The position numbers and the translations under genes are program-made. Below the pieces are notes generated by a model. It had not been told where the DNA came from. It saw only the letters and a list, made by a program, of their open reading frames with translations, and did no database searches. Below are positions 21,834 through 31,480 of a stretch of DNA of 64,000 nt, piece by piece. The DNA is from Arcuatula senhousia (Eukaryota; Mollusca; Bivalvia; Mytilida; Mytilidae): positions 4,526,001-4,590,000 of the forward strand of contig OZ020304.1 of the NCBI GenBank assembly GCA_963971305.1. Direction: 5' to 3'. Position 1 is the first letter of the stretch. Each line of letters starts with the position of its first letter.

Positions 21834-22971
21834 ACTAAACTAGAAAAACTGTGAGTCGCAGCTCACAAATAAATACCCCCACCCCACAAAACAATTAATC
21901 AGATAAAATTTAGAATAGGAGATGCACATCTACATTATGTCACAAAGATTGTGTGTAGGTTTCATGAAAATCCATCAAGGGGTTTAGGAGGAGTTGCAGA
22001 TAAGAGATGGGCACCCCCATGTAGTCGAATGGCTGAGTCCATGTATTGCTATGGGAAACCCCAAAATCATTTTGATCAAACTTTCAAATAGTAGGTGCAC
22101 ATTTATATTATGTTAAAAAGATTGTGTAAAAGTTTCATGACAATCCATCAAGGTGTTTAGGATGAGTTGTGGATAAGAGATGGGTACCCCCATGTAGTCG
22201 AATGGCTAAGTCCATGTTTTGCTATGGGAAACCCCAAAAATCATTCTGATCAAATTTTAAAATAGTAAGTGCACATCTACATTTTGTCACAACAATTGTG
22301 TGTAAGTTTAATGAAAATCCATCAAGGGGTTTGGGAGGAGTTGCGGATAAGAGATGGGTACCCCCATGTAATCAATGGCTAAGTCCATCTTTTGGTATAG
22401 AAAACCCCAAAAATCATTCTGATCAAATTTTAAAATAGGAGGTGCATATCTACATTATGTTAAAAAAATTGTGTGTAAGTTCCATGAAAATCAATCAAGG
22501 GGTTTAGGAGGAGTTGCGGATAAGAGATGGATACCCCCATGTAGTCGAATGACCAAGTCCATGTTTTGCTATGGGAAACCACAAAAACCATTCTGATCAA
22601 ATTTTAAAATAGTAAGTGCACATCTACATGATGTCACAACAATTGTGTGTAAGTTTCAGGAAAATCCATCAAGAGGTTTAGGAGGAGTTGCGGATAAGAG
22701 ATGGGTACCCCCATGTAGGCGAATGGCTAAGTCCATGTTTTGCTATGGGAAACTCCAAAAATCATTCTGATAAAATTTTAAAATAGTAGGTGCACATCTA
22801 CATTATGTCACAAAGATTGTGTGTAAGTTTCATGAAAATCCACCAAGGGGTTCAGGAGGAGTTGCGGATAAGAGATGGGTACCCTGAAGTGTAACGGAAG
22901 GACGGACGGACGGAAGGACGGACGGACACCCCAATCACTATATACCCCCCACTTTTGAAGTGGGGGGTATA
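21834..22971 (+). repeat. 174-bp tandem array element ending in a hairpin
   Basis: Six units of about 174 bp (landmark GTGCACATCTACATTATGT near 21922, 22095, 22269, 22442, 22615, 22790), then an ACGGACGGACGG run and a perfect hairpin at 22943-22969 (TACCCCCCACTT, loop, AAGTGGGGGGTA) followed by ATAAAAATA. The left end has AATACCCCCACCCCAC, a partial inverted match of the hairpin. The uninterrupted site is visible at about 11155-11175 on the opposite strand, which fixes the insertion. Non-coding; Helitron-like in style. Confidence 0.78.
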
Positions 22972-23239
22972 AAAATAGGCAAAAATTAGCAAAACTCGAT
23001 GAATATGTAGCTTTTGGGGTGAACTGTCAAAGTCAAAAATGACCGGATTTCGTTTAACAAAAAGTAGGTGAGCGACAGACCTGAAACATGTAAAACATGT
23101 AGCTTTTTGAGTGAAATGATTGGCATGACAACTTAAATGATCAGGAAGTAGGTGAGCGAAAGACCTGAATATCAAGTGGCTGTGATAAGAAGTTGCTGAG
23201 AAAATGTTCTGCAAATTTCTTCCCCGCCTGCCAGCCGAC

Positions 23240-23444
23240 TGACTGATGGGTATTTATAGTCGCGACTAGGGGAAAGCCCCTCTGCGTCGACTTTAATACC
23301 TAAACAGGTATAGACTCGCTATGTGCCATGGGTCGTCCAGCCCATGACACACCACCGCCAGTGTTAGCTGTTCCAGGTACATACGCCCTGGAGACAGGGC
23401 CCGTCTTCCACCACGAGGAGGTACTGGTCGGAATTCTGGAAGAC
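23240..23444. mobile_element. short structured retroposon, copy 2 (TSD CCTGCCAGCCGAC)
   Basis: Same family and orientation as 18804-19014, flanked by the 13-bp direct repeat CCTGCCAGCCGAC (23227-23239, 23445-23457). Most of the 205 bp match copy 1. The main difference is a stem-loop at about 23365-23400, where the loop is GGCGTATGTAC-type instead of CGATAACAAAGGATA. Long variable target duplications point to retroposition by a LINE-type machinery. Confidence 0.78.
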
Positions 23445-23689
23445 CCTGCCAGCCGACCGACATTCACCATTTTATAATCCAGATTCTTAACTCCGTGAAA
23501 TCTGGCCAATAAATCGTATTGAAGCTGCGTTTTTCCTTTACGCCTGTGTTAATTTGTTAAAAATTGCATTTCAAAAATGCATTTAATTAAAAAACGAGGC
23601 CCCATTTTTATTTCATATATGGATGTTTATCAGTAAGAACTATATGCCTGTCAATTTTCATTAAAATATGGATCTATGTCATTTTGTAT

Positions 23690-24391
23690 GGTCCCACCGT
23701 AAAGAAAAGACACTAACCAAATCAATACTGAAATTAATGCTTGTACCAAGTCAAGACCATTGCAACCTTCAATTTATATGGTATTTCTTCCTTTTTCTTT
23801 CTTCTAGAACATTTGAGATTGATCTTCGAAAAGGTCCACGATTTTATTATTACCTTTATTTAACGAGTTTTAATGAATACCAAAACCAAGATGCGATAAA
23901 ATACATTTACTCTGTCCAATTAAAATACATTTACTCTTTTCATGTTACACCTTTTTAATATGTAGCTCGGAGACCATTTATAAACCTCTCGGATGCATTT
24001 CCTTCCCGGGCACGTCCCGGGTGCATTTTAGTGTCACTAAACTTTTTTGTTATTGAAATAAAACGAGTAAACTAAGACGACTCATTGCTTTAAAACACAA
24101 AACATTACTTTAAACTAAAAAAGTTGATGCCTTTTATAGCACAACACGTGTTAAATTAATACGCTCTTGACTCTTATTATTGTATCTTGCAGTAATTAAA
24201 GACAAAATAAAAATTATAAAGAATAAAACAACTTAAGTTAATGCAACAAATATCTTTATAATACAATATATCACACTAAATAACGCGATTTATTGTCTTA
24301 TAAGGAGATAAAGTTGTTTTATTTAAGAGAAATAGTGCGTTACAACGGGTTTTATTAAGACAATACGAGTCCACTATACGCTTCCGTAATT
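23690..24391 (-). repeat. outer right arm of the foldback element
   Basis: Reverse complement of the arm at 19652-20150 joined to 1784-2231, and of 2690-3125. Landmarks: CCCGGGCACGTCCCGGG (about 24005) and AGTCCACTATACGCTTCCG (about 24370). Confidence 0.8.
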
Positions 24392-24816
24392 TTAAGAGGT
24401 TATCTAGATATTTAACTAGATATTTAACTAGATAAATATCTAGATAACTACTTATTATCTAGATATTTAACTAGATAAATTATCTAGATATTTAACTAGA
24501 TAAATATCTAGATAACTACTTATTATCTATATTTTTTTAACTAGATAAATTATCTAGATATTTAACTAGATAAATATCTAGATAACTACTTATTATCTAG
24601 ATAAATTATCTAGATATTAAACTAGATAAATTATCTAGATATTTAACTAGATAAATTATCTAGATAATAAGTAGTTATCTAGATATTTATCTAGTTAAAT
24701 ATCTAGATAATTTATCTAGTTAAATAACTAGATATTTATCTAGTTAGATAACTAGATATCTACTTAATAAACTAGTTATGTATATGATTATGTGTTGGCA
24801 GAAATATGCCACCATA
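24392..24816. repeat. AT-rich array and right terminus of the outer copy
   Basis: Reiterated TATCTAGATA and TTTAACTAGATAA units, ending with GTTATGTATATGATTATGTG and GGCAGAAATATGCCACCATA at 24816. Followed by ATTTTC, the second half of the outer target duplication. Confidence 0.85.
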
Positions 24817-25708
24817 ATTTTCCTTTGTATATTTTCATTTAAATAGATTTTTCAGAATAATCATGTTTTATTGTGTTATGACGGTTGAGCAGTAAGTTAG
24901 TGAAAAAATCATTTTTGAATAGTTATTTGCATATTGCATACACATTTTATTGGTTAAATGCATTTTTGCATTATCATTTTGCAGTTATTATTGTACAGTA
25001 CATAAACTTTTCACTAGATGTGGTTATTCTCATATGGTTGATGAGAATGTGTTAGTTGCTAGAGGTTAGAAGATGACTTCCGAAATGATTAGTAGGGGTA
25101 TATCTTATCTAGACAACTGTGGTGTATGAGACCAAGGGTGTCTCATTATCTATGTGGATTGTTACATTGTACATAAACTTTATGAGATATTTGCATAGTT
25201 CAGCTTTTATAAGTTAATAGGACTTGAGAATATATAAGTATCGGTGCCTACTGACTATGTTTAATATTTCACACCTATGTTTATATCAAACTACAGTTTG
25301 AGCTTTATGTAAATACTCTATTCATTATGACAAGATGCTCTTATATATTTTAATGATGGTAATTTTTGTACGCGAGATAGCTTTCAATATTTTCAACCAC
25401 CTTGTACTTATATTTGCCGTTTAATTGTGGGCTGTGTCGCGTACACTTATTCCACATCTCTTTATTTTCTATATGTGTGTTTATTCTTCTCTCTGCTTCC
25501 AGCACTGATGCTGATGAGTTCTAACACTGAAAAGGCTGAAAAAGCCTTTGCTATAGTGTTTAGGTATGACGGATGGTGTTGTCCAGTCTAAGAACTGAGG
25601 AGAATGGTCATTAACAGTAGAACTAAAGATGATGCTTACCGATTATTTCATTTGGACTTAATTGATGCTTTATTCCATTCAGCAAATTTAGTCTTAAGAG
25701 GGGAGGAA
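24817..25708 (+). other. 3' internal region of the LTR element with polypurine tract
   Basis: No gag or pol coding sequence is visible. The purine run AAGAGGGGAGGAA (25696-25708) directly precedes the LTR, as expected of a plus-strand primer. A stretch near 25420-25475 (GGGCTGTGTCGCGTACACTT) recurs inverted at about 60885-60940. The element was probably non-autonomous, or has lost its genes. Confidence 0.65.
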
Positions 25709-26264
25709 TGTAACGGGCGTGATGAAATAATCTTATTGATGGTCTCCCTTGGATGAGAAAACTTTTATATTTCAACAAATTTTCAATGAAGGATTTCTAC
25801 CAGAATTATAAGAGACATTTGAACATTATTTAACTTCAATTTGAGGACAATTTCAAGTGATGATTACTGTGAATTTATGGACTTTTGCCGTTATTATGGA
25901 ACCGATGCCCCACATTGAAAGAGAACTGTGAACTATTGAATTGTTTTATTTATATTTTGTACTGGGTTCGAATTGAGCTTTGGGGCATCTATGTCCTTAC
26001 CTTTGGACCTTCAAAGGGTGTCATATCTAAGCAAGTAAACTTTCTTGCGTTGACACTCTTTAATTCTAAATTATGTTCTTTTGGCTTGATTGTTGAATTA
26101 ACAATATGTATAAATGATGTTTTTGTAATAAAGAATCTAAACATCTCTGGAGTATTGCCTTCTGCCTAAGCTCAATCCCTGAGGACAAACCGTACACGAC
26201 AGTTCGCCAGACACGAGGGACGATGTAGCACACCTGGTGTGGCGCATCCGACCCTCCTGTTACA
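25709..26264 (+). repeat. 3' LTR of the LTR retroelement (Ty3/Gypsy-like)
   Basis: A 556-bp LTR starting TGTAAC after a polypurine tract and ending GTTACA, so the ends are short inverted repeats with the TG...CA rule. The last 386 bases match the 5' LTR remnant 1148-1537. The purine tract GAGGGGAGGAATGTAAC is of the type common in Gypsy elements. The ORF at 25885-26169 is shared by both LTRs only because the LTR is repeated. Confidence 0.85.
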
Positions 26265-26498
26265 AACAGAAAGTAAAAAATCAGAATCAAAAGCCCTACG
26301 AAAGTCTCTATTGAGTCGAAGTTGTCAGATGACCTCTTACAGGGAAAAAATAGTGGTTTTTTTTTAATGTTTTGTCGTATAAATGAAAAATATTGCAAAT
26401 AAAAGTTGCTGCTTGCCTCAGCTCATTGCTCCAATGGGCCGCTCCGGCACCAACACTTTTGTGTTGGAGAACACATCAAAGCTTTAAATTATCCGTTT
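26265..26498. other. non-coding spacer
   Basis: Between the 3' LTR and the next MITE. No gene or motif seen. Confidence 0.5.
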
Positions 26499-27082
26499 AA
26501 AGGAGTAGAGCCACGAATGCCTCAAATCGGCCCGGTATTTTTACTAATTTTCAAACTACTTCAAATATTCGTAAATTTATTCAAAATGAGTTAAGGCATA
26601 ACTGAACTTTTAATATATGTAAGATTTAACAAAATATCTACATCACAGGTCTAGCCTTGGCATTTCAAACACTCCATAAATTATACAATTCTTAATTTTT
26701 CGCCTATTTTCACTGTTTTCTCGTCGTATTTTGTCAAAAATAGTATTGGCCACATTCGTCGACCATCGTATTTTTTTTATAATCATTTTATAACATAAAA
26801 ATACACATTTCTATCACAAAATAATTTTGGTCGACGGGTGTGGCCATTTTCGTTTTCACCGATATATACATGAAAATCAATGAAAAATGTCAAAAAACGA
26901 GATTTTGTACAAAATAGACTGATTTTTAGCTCACCGTCCTTCTTGTTGATAAACAATTAAACCAAAAGATATTGCAATTTATAAAATATGAAGTCTAATG
27001 AACATTAAGGGAGCAATTACAATGAAGTATATCAAAGTTGATTTTTTGGGCCGATTTGGGGCCTTCGTGGCTCTACTCCTTT
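26499..27082. mobile_element. 584-bp MITE, copy 1
   Basis: Ends AAAGGAGTAGAGCCACGAA (left) and TTCGTGGCTCTACTCCTTT (right) are exact inverted repeats, with similarity continuing through CCTCAAATCGGCCC versus GGGCCGATTTGGGG. A second copy of the whole element is at 61674-62426. Non-coding. No target duplication is obvious. Confidence 0.82.
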
Positions 27083-27219
27083 CAAAATTGTCTAAACCCT
27101 AAGGTTCTTCCTACCCCAGACATTGGTTGATCATCTTAGAAATAATTTGGTTCCCCAGTTTGGTATTTTTTGTTTTATTGTTCTTTGCTCTTCATAATCA
27201 TATAAATTTTCCTTATAAT

Positions 27220-27385
27220 ACATCTTACATGTATAAATATTATTCACATAAGATATCTTATATACTTTATAAGATATTTCATATAATCTATAAGATATGA
27301 TTATCTTATATACCTTATAAGATATCTTAGAAAGAAAATTTTATGAGATATCCTTTAAACTATATGAGATATCTTATATATTACA
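27220..27385. repeat. ATAAGATATCTTATA palindromic array
   Basis: Irregular repeats of the self-complementary ATAAGATATCTTATA unit over about 160 bases; a simple AT-rich satellite. Confidence 0.7.
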
Positions 27386-27859
27386 TGTATTTATTAGATG
27401 AGGCAGCTTGAAGTTAGAAAAAATAGTTAAACGGCTTGCCAAACAACACACATGTTAATTTTGAATTTGGAATAAAATGAAATAAATAAAAATCATTGTA
27501 CAGGTCCCTTTATTTGTGCCCAATCATTTCAAACTGACCTAAAAGTATTATTTGTTAAGTAACATTATATTATTTGTTGCTGAGTGTCTCGTAAAACAAC
27601 GGGATGGCATCAAGAAATTGCTTTTCTAGCGACAAAGTGGTATAGGATATTTTGGGAAAAAAATGTAAGACCCATATCTCAACTTAGAAAGTTATGGTAC
27701 CATTACAAACAGTATTAAATCTGAACTTGAAAAAATACGACACAGGACCGGTAATGGTATTGATGCATCGGAAGAGAACTACTTCTTGGAAGTATATTTT
27801 CCAGCAAAAAGCGGAAATCACAATCACCATTAACAGTCTTTGTTTAAAAAAAGCCTTAA

Positions 27860-28411
27860 GGTTAGTGAGGACACCTGACCCCAAAAATAATGCCGAATTT
27901 AAAATGTCCAATTTTTTTATATATCAATTTTAGGTAGATACTTTATCTTGAGTAAAAATATTGGACCCCCTTTCCGGGCTTGTTTCCCCAAAATCTACCA
28001 ATCTAGGCTCAAAGTTTTCTCAAATTACTATAGATTATATAGGAAAGGCCAAATAATTAGCATTAAATCTTGTCGCAGAAAAAATCCACGAATTTAAGTT
28101 TTATTTTTATTTGATAAAAATCAATGAAATACAATATATTTTGAAATAAAACAATAAAAACTGGGGGTCACCAGCTTATTTTTCTGTCTACAATACAAAT
28201 CTTTGTATTTTCTTTGTCATTTTTCAAGTGGATTATCTCCCTTGTTTTATTTGAAAATTTATTTTTGAAGGAATGGTTGTTTCATTTGTGTTAAAATTAA
28301 TTTATTTTGATTAAGTTTTATTAAATGAAACTATTTAACACAAGTTTCATTTGTACTTGTTTTTTGCATTTTTAGCTGCTTTTGGTCACATGACAGGTGT
28401 CCTCACTAACC
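27860..28411. mobile_element. 552-bp MITE with TTAA flanks
   Basis: TTAA (27856-27859), then GGTTAGTGAGGACACCTG; right end CAGGTGTCCTCACTAACC, then TTAA (28412-28415). The 18-base inverted ends are perfect. A piggyBac- or Kolobok-type target, in a family unrelated to the TTAA elements at 3968 and 44412. The body is non-coding. Confidence 0.82.
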
Positions 28412-28589
28412 TTAATTTGTCTAGGAAAAATTAAACTAGTCGCGTGTAAATTGAACCAAGATGTCAACCTATCATCTCGGGACTAAGTAAAAACAAACAA
28501 AGAAGCAAAAGACACTATTTACTGCATAAAAACATCAAACAAAATTTGATATATGAGTTAATTCGAATTTCTGGTTCTGAGTGCTATTT

Positions 28590-28840
28590 TTGTTGTTCCC
28601 ACTATCTGACAATCCTGGTCACCGTCCACGTGGACAATTGGGACTTGCCGGAAGCGCGGCCATGTTTGACTGACAGTCACCTTTCTCTTTGGGGAATCTG
28701 GAAAATTCTCTACTATAACAGGAGAGAACATGGCCAATCGACATTTCAATTCGAAGGCCAAGACGCTGACATTTCTTGTGTGGGGCACAGATCTCCTTTT
28801 GCAGGGAATCGAGGCAATACGTTCCTTTAAATCCTGAAAT
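28590..28840. promoter_or_regulatory. GC-rich island, possible promoter
   Basis: A 250-bp stretch much richer in G and C than its surroundings. It contains GCCGGAAGCGCGGCCATG near 28646, which resembles an ETS site (CCGGAAG) next to a YY1-like GCGGCCAT, an arrangement common at housekeeping transcription starts. Several ORFs cross it on both strands (for example 28619-28861 minus, 80 aa) but none shows a known domain. It could also be an exon of an unrecognised gene or a repeat. Confidence 0.25.
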
Positions 28841-28861
28841 TATTCTAAAATTTTCAAACAT

Positions 28862-29944
28862 GCAAAAGGGTCACAATAAAAATTAAAGTACAGTTTCATT
28901 CATTTGTCTTTTAAATTTAGGTAATTCACGGAAATATTATAATTATATATTCTATGGGTAAATTATTTTTTATCACCTCATATTTTGGGGTTTGGAGTAA
29001 ATTTTATAGAGCTTAAATGTTATTTGCTATATTTTTTGCTGACTTGGTATTACTAAAAATTTCCTTGCGTCAAATTACAACCATGACCTTTTCCCTATCC
29101 CTCGAGTTCTTTGCTTAATATCACAAACTGTTAAATAGAGTAATAAAAATACATCAAAACTCCAGTGTAGTGTTTGTACTACGGGCTAGTTATGTTCCCC
29201 CCTGGCCTTTATCACCAGGCAATAAGTTTTGCTATGCCTGGCAAGCATTTCCTTTGTACAATTAAGACTCATCAGTGGCGCTCTTCTCAAAGACTAAAAA
29301 TGGAGAACTAAGAACAATAAGACAAAAACCAAAAACACACATAAAAAAAACTGGGACCAATTTATCAGCTATGATTGTAGAGTTTTTGCAATTTAAAAAT
29401 TTACAGGGACGATTTCATTGCTTTTACGTGTTCTCCTACACAAAAGTGTCAACACAGAAGCGGGCTTTTTAAACTTCACCAGCAGTGCTAACCATCACGG
29501 ATGTTAAAATAAAAAAATTAAAAAAAAACAATACAACAAATTATCAAGTGTACTAATGTATTTGAGGAGTTAATTGTAAAACGCACCAACTTAAAAACAT
29601 TCTTTTTACTGGTAAAAACAGACCATACTATAATGACCAAGTTTTTTCAGAGTTTATGTTCCAGCAAAAAGAAAAAAAAATGTTTTAATTTTATCATGTG
29701 CAATACATTGGAGAAAAATAAGTGTTTTATAGCAGTTTTAGAGTAAAATTGATGGGTTTTTTTAAGCTCTTTGTTACAATTTTTGACTATTTGATACTCG
29801 ATTCATCAAAATATTAACCCTCCAACTTCACTGTACTATATTTACCTTAACAATTTGATTGTGTGATATTCCAGGGTTCCTTTTTACAGTCATGCAAAGA
29901 TTAAAATGACGTTTCCTTGACAGCGCCTTGTGACGTTCTTGACG
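28862..29944. other. non-coding AT-rich stretch
   Basis: Contains a CAGGGGGGAACATA-like short inverted motif around 29200 (CCTGGCCTTTATCACCAGGC) but no gene or clear element. Confidence 0.4.
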
Positions 29945-30165
29945 TTGGTTTTTACATTAGAACCGATTGCAATCGATTCAAATTGTTCACATCAGCGTCG
30001 CAATCGTTTCAATTTGAATCGATCCTTTTGAGACCTCATATTTCCATCGGCCTTTATCGGACCAAAAAGGATCGATTGCAATCGATCTTTGTCCAATGTG
30101 AACAGCAAAAATAGAATTGAATCGATTGCGATCGATTCAAATACGGCTAGTGTAAACTAAAAAAG
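29945..30165. mobile_element. MITE-like repeat rich in ATCGAT palindromes
   Basis: The ends are imperfect inverted repeats: TTTTTACATTAGAACCGATTG at the left (broken here into TTTTTACATTAG plus AACCGATTG) and CGATTCAAATACGGCTAG followed by TGTAAAC at the right. The interior repeats GATTGCAATCGAT and variants six times. Non-coding. Confidence 0.5.
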
Positions 30166-30420
30166 CGTTTTTTTTTATTTTCGTATGGCACATTGACTTC
30201 GACAAAATATCGAGAAAAAGGAGCATATCCTTGTGCACCGGGGTAAAACTGAAAAAAAAAAATAAAGGAAAACGAATAGATTTATATGTAAGAAGTGATA
30301 TCATGAATACAAGCGCAATATATTTCTGAAAAATGCAGGTCCCAACATCGAACAGGAAACAAACTATTTGTGACAATTATTTGATACATGTAAGGGTAAC
30401 TCAAGATTACATCAATATTC

Positions 30421-31003
30421 AAGCAAAGGAGCTACAAGTGTTCCATATTTTACAATGTCATAGAAAAGCTACAAATGTTCCATACGTTACAATGTCACAG
30501 AAAAGCTACAAGTGTTCCATATTTTACAATGTCATAGAAAAGCTACAAATGTTCCATATTTTACAATGTCATAGAAAAGCTACAAGTGTTCCATATTTTA
30601 CAATGTCATAGAAAGCTACAAGTGTTCCATAGTTTACAATGTCATAGAAAAGCTACAAGTGTTCCATATTTTACAATGTCATAGAAAAGCTACAAATGTT
30701 CCATATTTTACAATGTCATAGAAAAGCTACAAGTGTTCCATATTTTACAATGTCATAGAAAAGCTACAAGTGTTCCATATTTTACAATATAGAAAAGCTA
30801 CAAGTGTTCCATATTTCACAATGTCATATAAAAGCTACAAGTGTTCCATATTTTACAATGTCATAGACAAGCTACAAGTGTTCCATATTTTACAATGTCA
30901 TAGACAAGCTACATGTGTTCCATATTTTACAATGTCATAGAAAAGCTACAAATGTTCCATATGTTACAATGTCATAGAAAAGCTACAAGTGTTCCATATT
31001 TTA
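30421..31003 (+). repeat. 37-bp minisatellite
   Basis: About 15 head-to-tail units of AAAAGCTACAAGTGTTCCAT followed by ATTTTACAATGTCATAG, with few changes. It resumes at 31423-31480 after an inserted retroelement fragment. There are no spacers, so it is not a CRISPR-like array. The ORF through it is a repeat translation. Confidence 0.92.
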
Positions 31004-31422
31004 GACACCGCTGTCTCCGTGACCGACTCTTAGACCAAGGTTACAAGAAAGTGCGTCTTATGTATACGGTCCCCTAAAAACTTCTTCCTTCGTTATCAGC
31101 CACTGATGGAAAAATTCAAAATTGGTAAGTGTTTGTTTTGATTAGTGTTTTGCTGATTGTTGTACCGAGATGATCATCTTATTATTCCTATTATGTCTTC
31201 ACAACCGTGTTGCGTTGTGTGTTACTACCAGTCCATAAGATCGCAATGGAAGAGGGAGGTTTGGCGCGCCATAAAACCTGGTTTAACCCACCATTTCATT
31301 TGCAATGCATGTACCAAGTCAGGACCATTGCGATCTATAGCTATTCCGGTGTGTCTTCCATGTTTTGTCGTTTCTCTTGGACATTGAGATTGATCCTCCA
31401 AGTTCGGTAATTTTGTTATTAC
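31004..31422 (+). pseudogene. 5'-truncated retroelement inserted in the minisatellite
   Basis: Splits a minisatellite unit between TTCCATATTTTA and ACAATGTCAT. The first part encodes the fragments RLLDQGYKK and YQPLMEKFKI, which look like the extreme C-terminus of a Penelope-type reverse transcriptase. The rest is a 3' tail with TACCAAGTCAGGACCATTG and GAGATTGATC, ending ATTACCTTTATT. The same tail phrases occur in the inner part of the foldback arms (for example 14640-14760), linking those arms to a retroelement 3' end. Confidence 0.6.
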
Positions 31423-31480
31423 CTTTATTTACAATGTCATAGAAAAGCTACAAGTGTTCCATATTTTACAATGTCACACC

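Larger units (their letters stand above)
1784..24816. mobile_element. giant foldback-type composite element (23 kb), 6-bp TSD ATTTTC
   Basis: The element begins TATGGTGGCATATTTCTGCC at 1784 and ends with its exact reverse complement at 24816; the inverted match continues for more than 60 bases into AT-rich TCTAG arrays. ATTTTC flanks it on both sides (1778-1783, 24817-24822). It interrupts the internal region of an LTR element. Removing a nested copy (2232-19651) leaves an original element of about 5.6 kb: 1784-2231 joined to 19652-24816. Inverted arms of about 0.9-1 kb surround a broken reverse transcriptase. No transposase is visible. Long arms with 6-bp duplications do not fit a family I can name; Polintons, Dada and IS3EU make duplications of about this length, but no gene of those groups is seen. 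Confidence 0.8.
19652..24816. mobile_element. foldback unit 2 (body of the outer, older copy)
   Basis: Order: rest of the left arm (19652-20150), short reversed tail (20150-20300), Penelope-like remnant on the plus strand (20310-21460), block X reversed (21460-21833 and 22972-23215, split by a tandem-array element), the TTGGCCAGATTT segment reversed (to about 23690, split by the retroposon 23240-23444), right arm (23690-24391), AT array and terminus (24392-24816). This is unit 1 in reverse complement. Confidence 0.78.

Noticed and set aside
25500..25565. Hammerhead ribozyme-like order CTGATGAG ... GAAA followed by a perfect AAGGCT/AGCCTT stem
   Set aside because: The stem III hairpin is good, but stem II is at most three pairs and uses a base that should stay unpaired, and stem I does not close next to the core. 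Most likely chance.
30421..31003. CRISPR-like array
   Set aside because: Units are contiguous with no spacers, and the DNA is eukaryotic. The same applies to the 43-bp array at 38990-40385.
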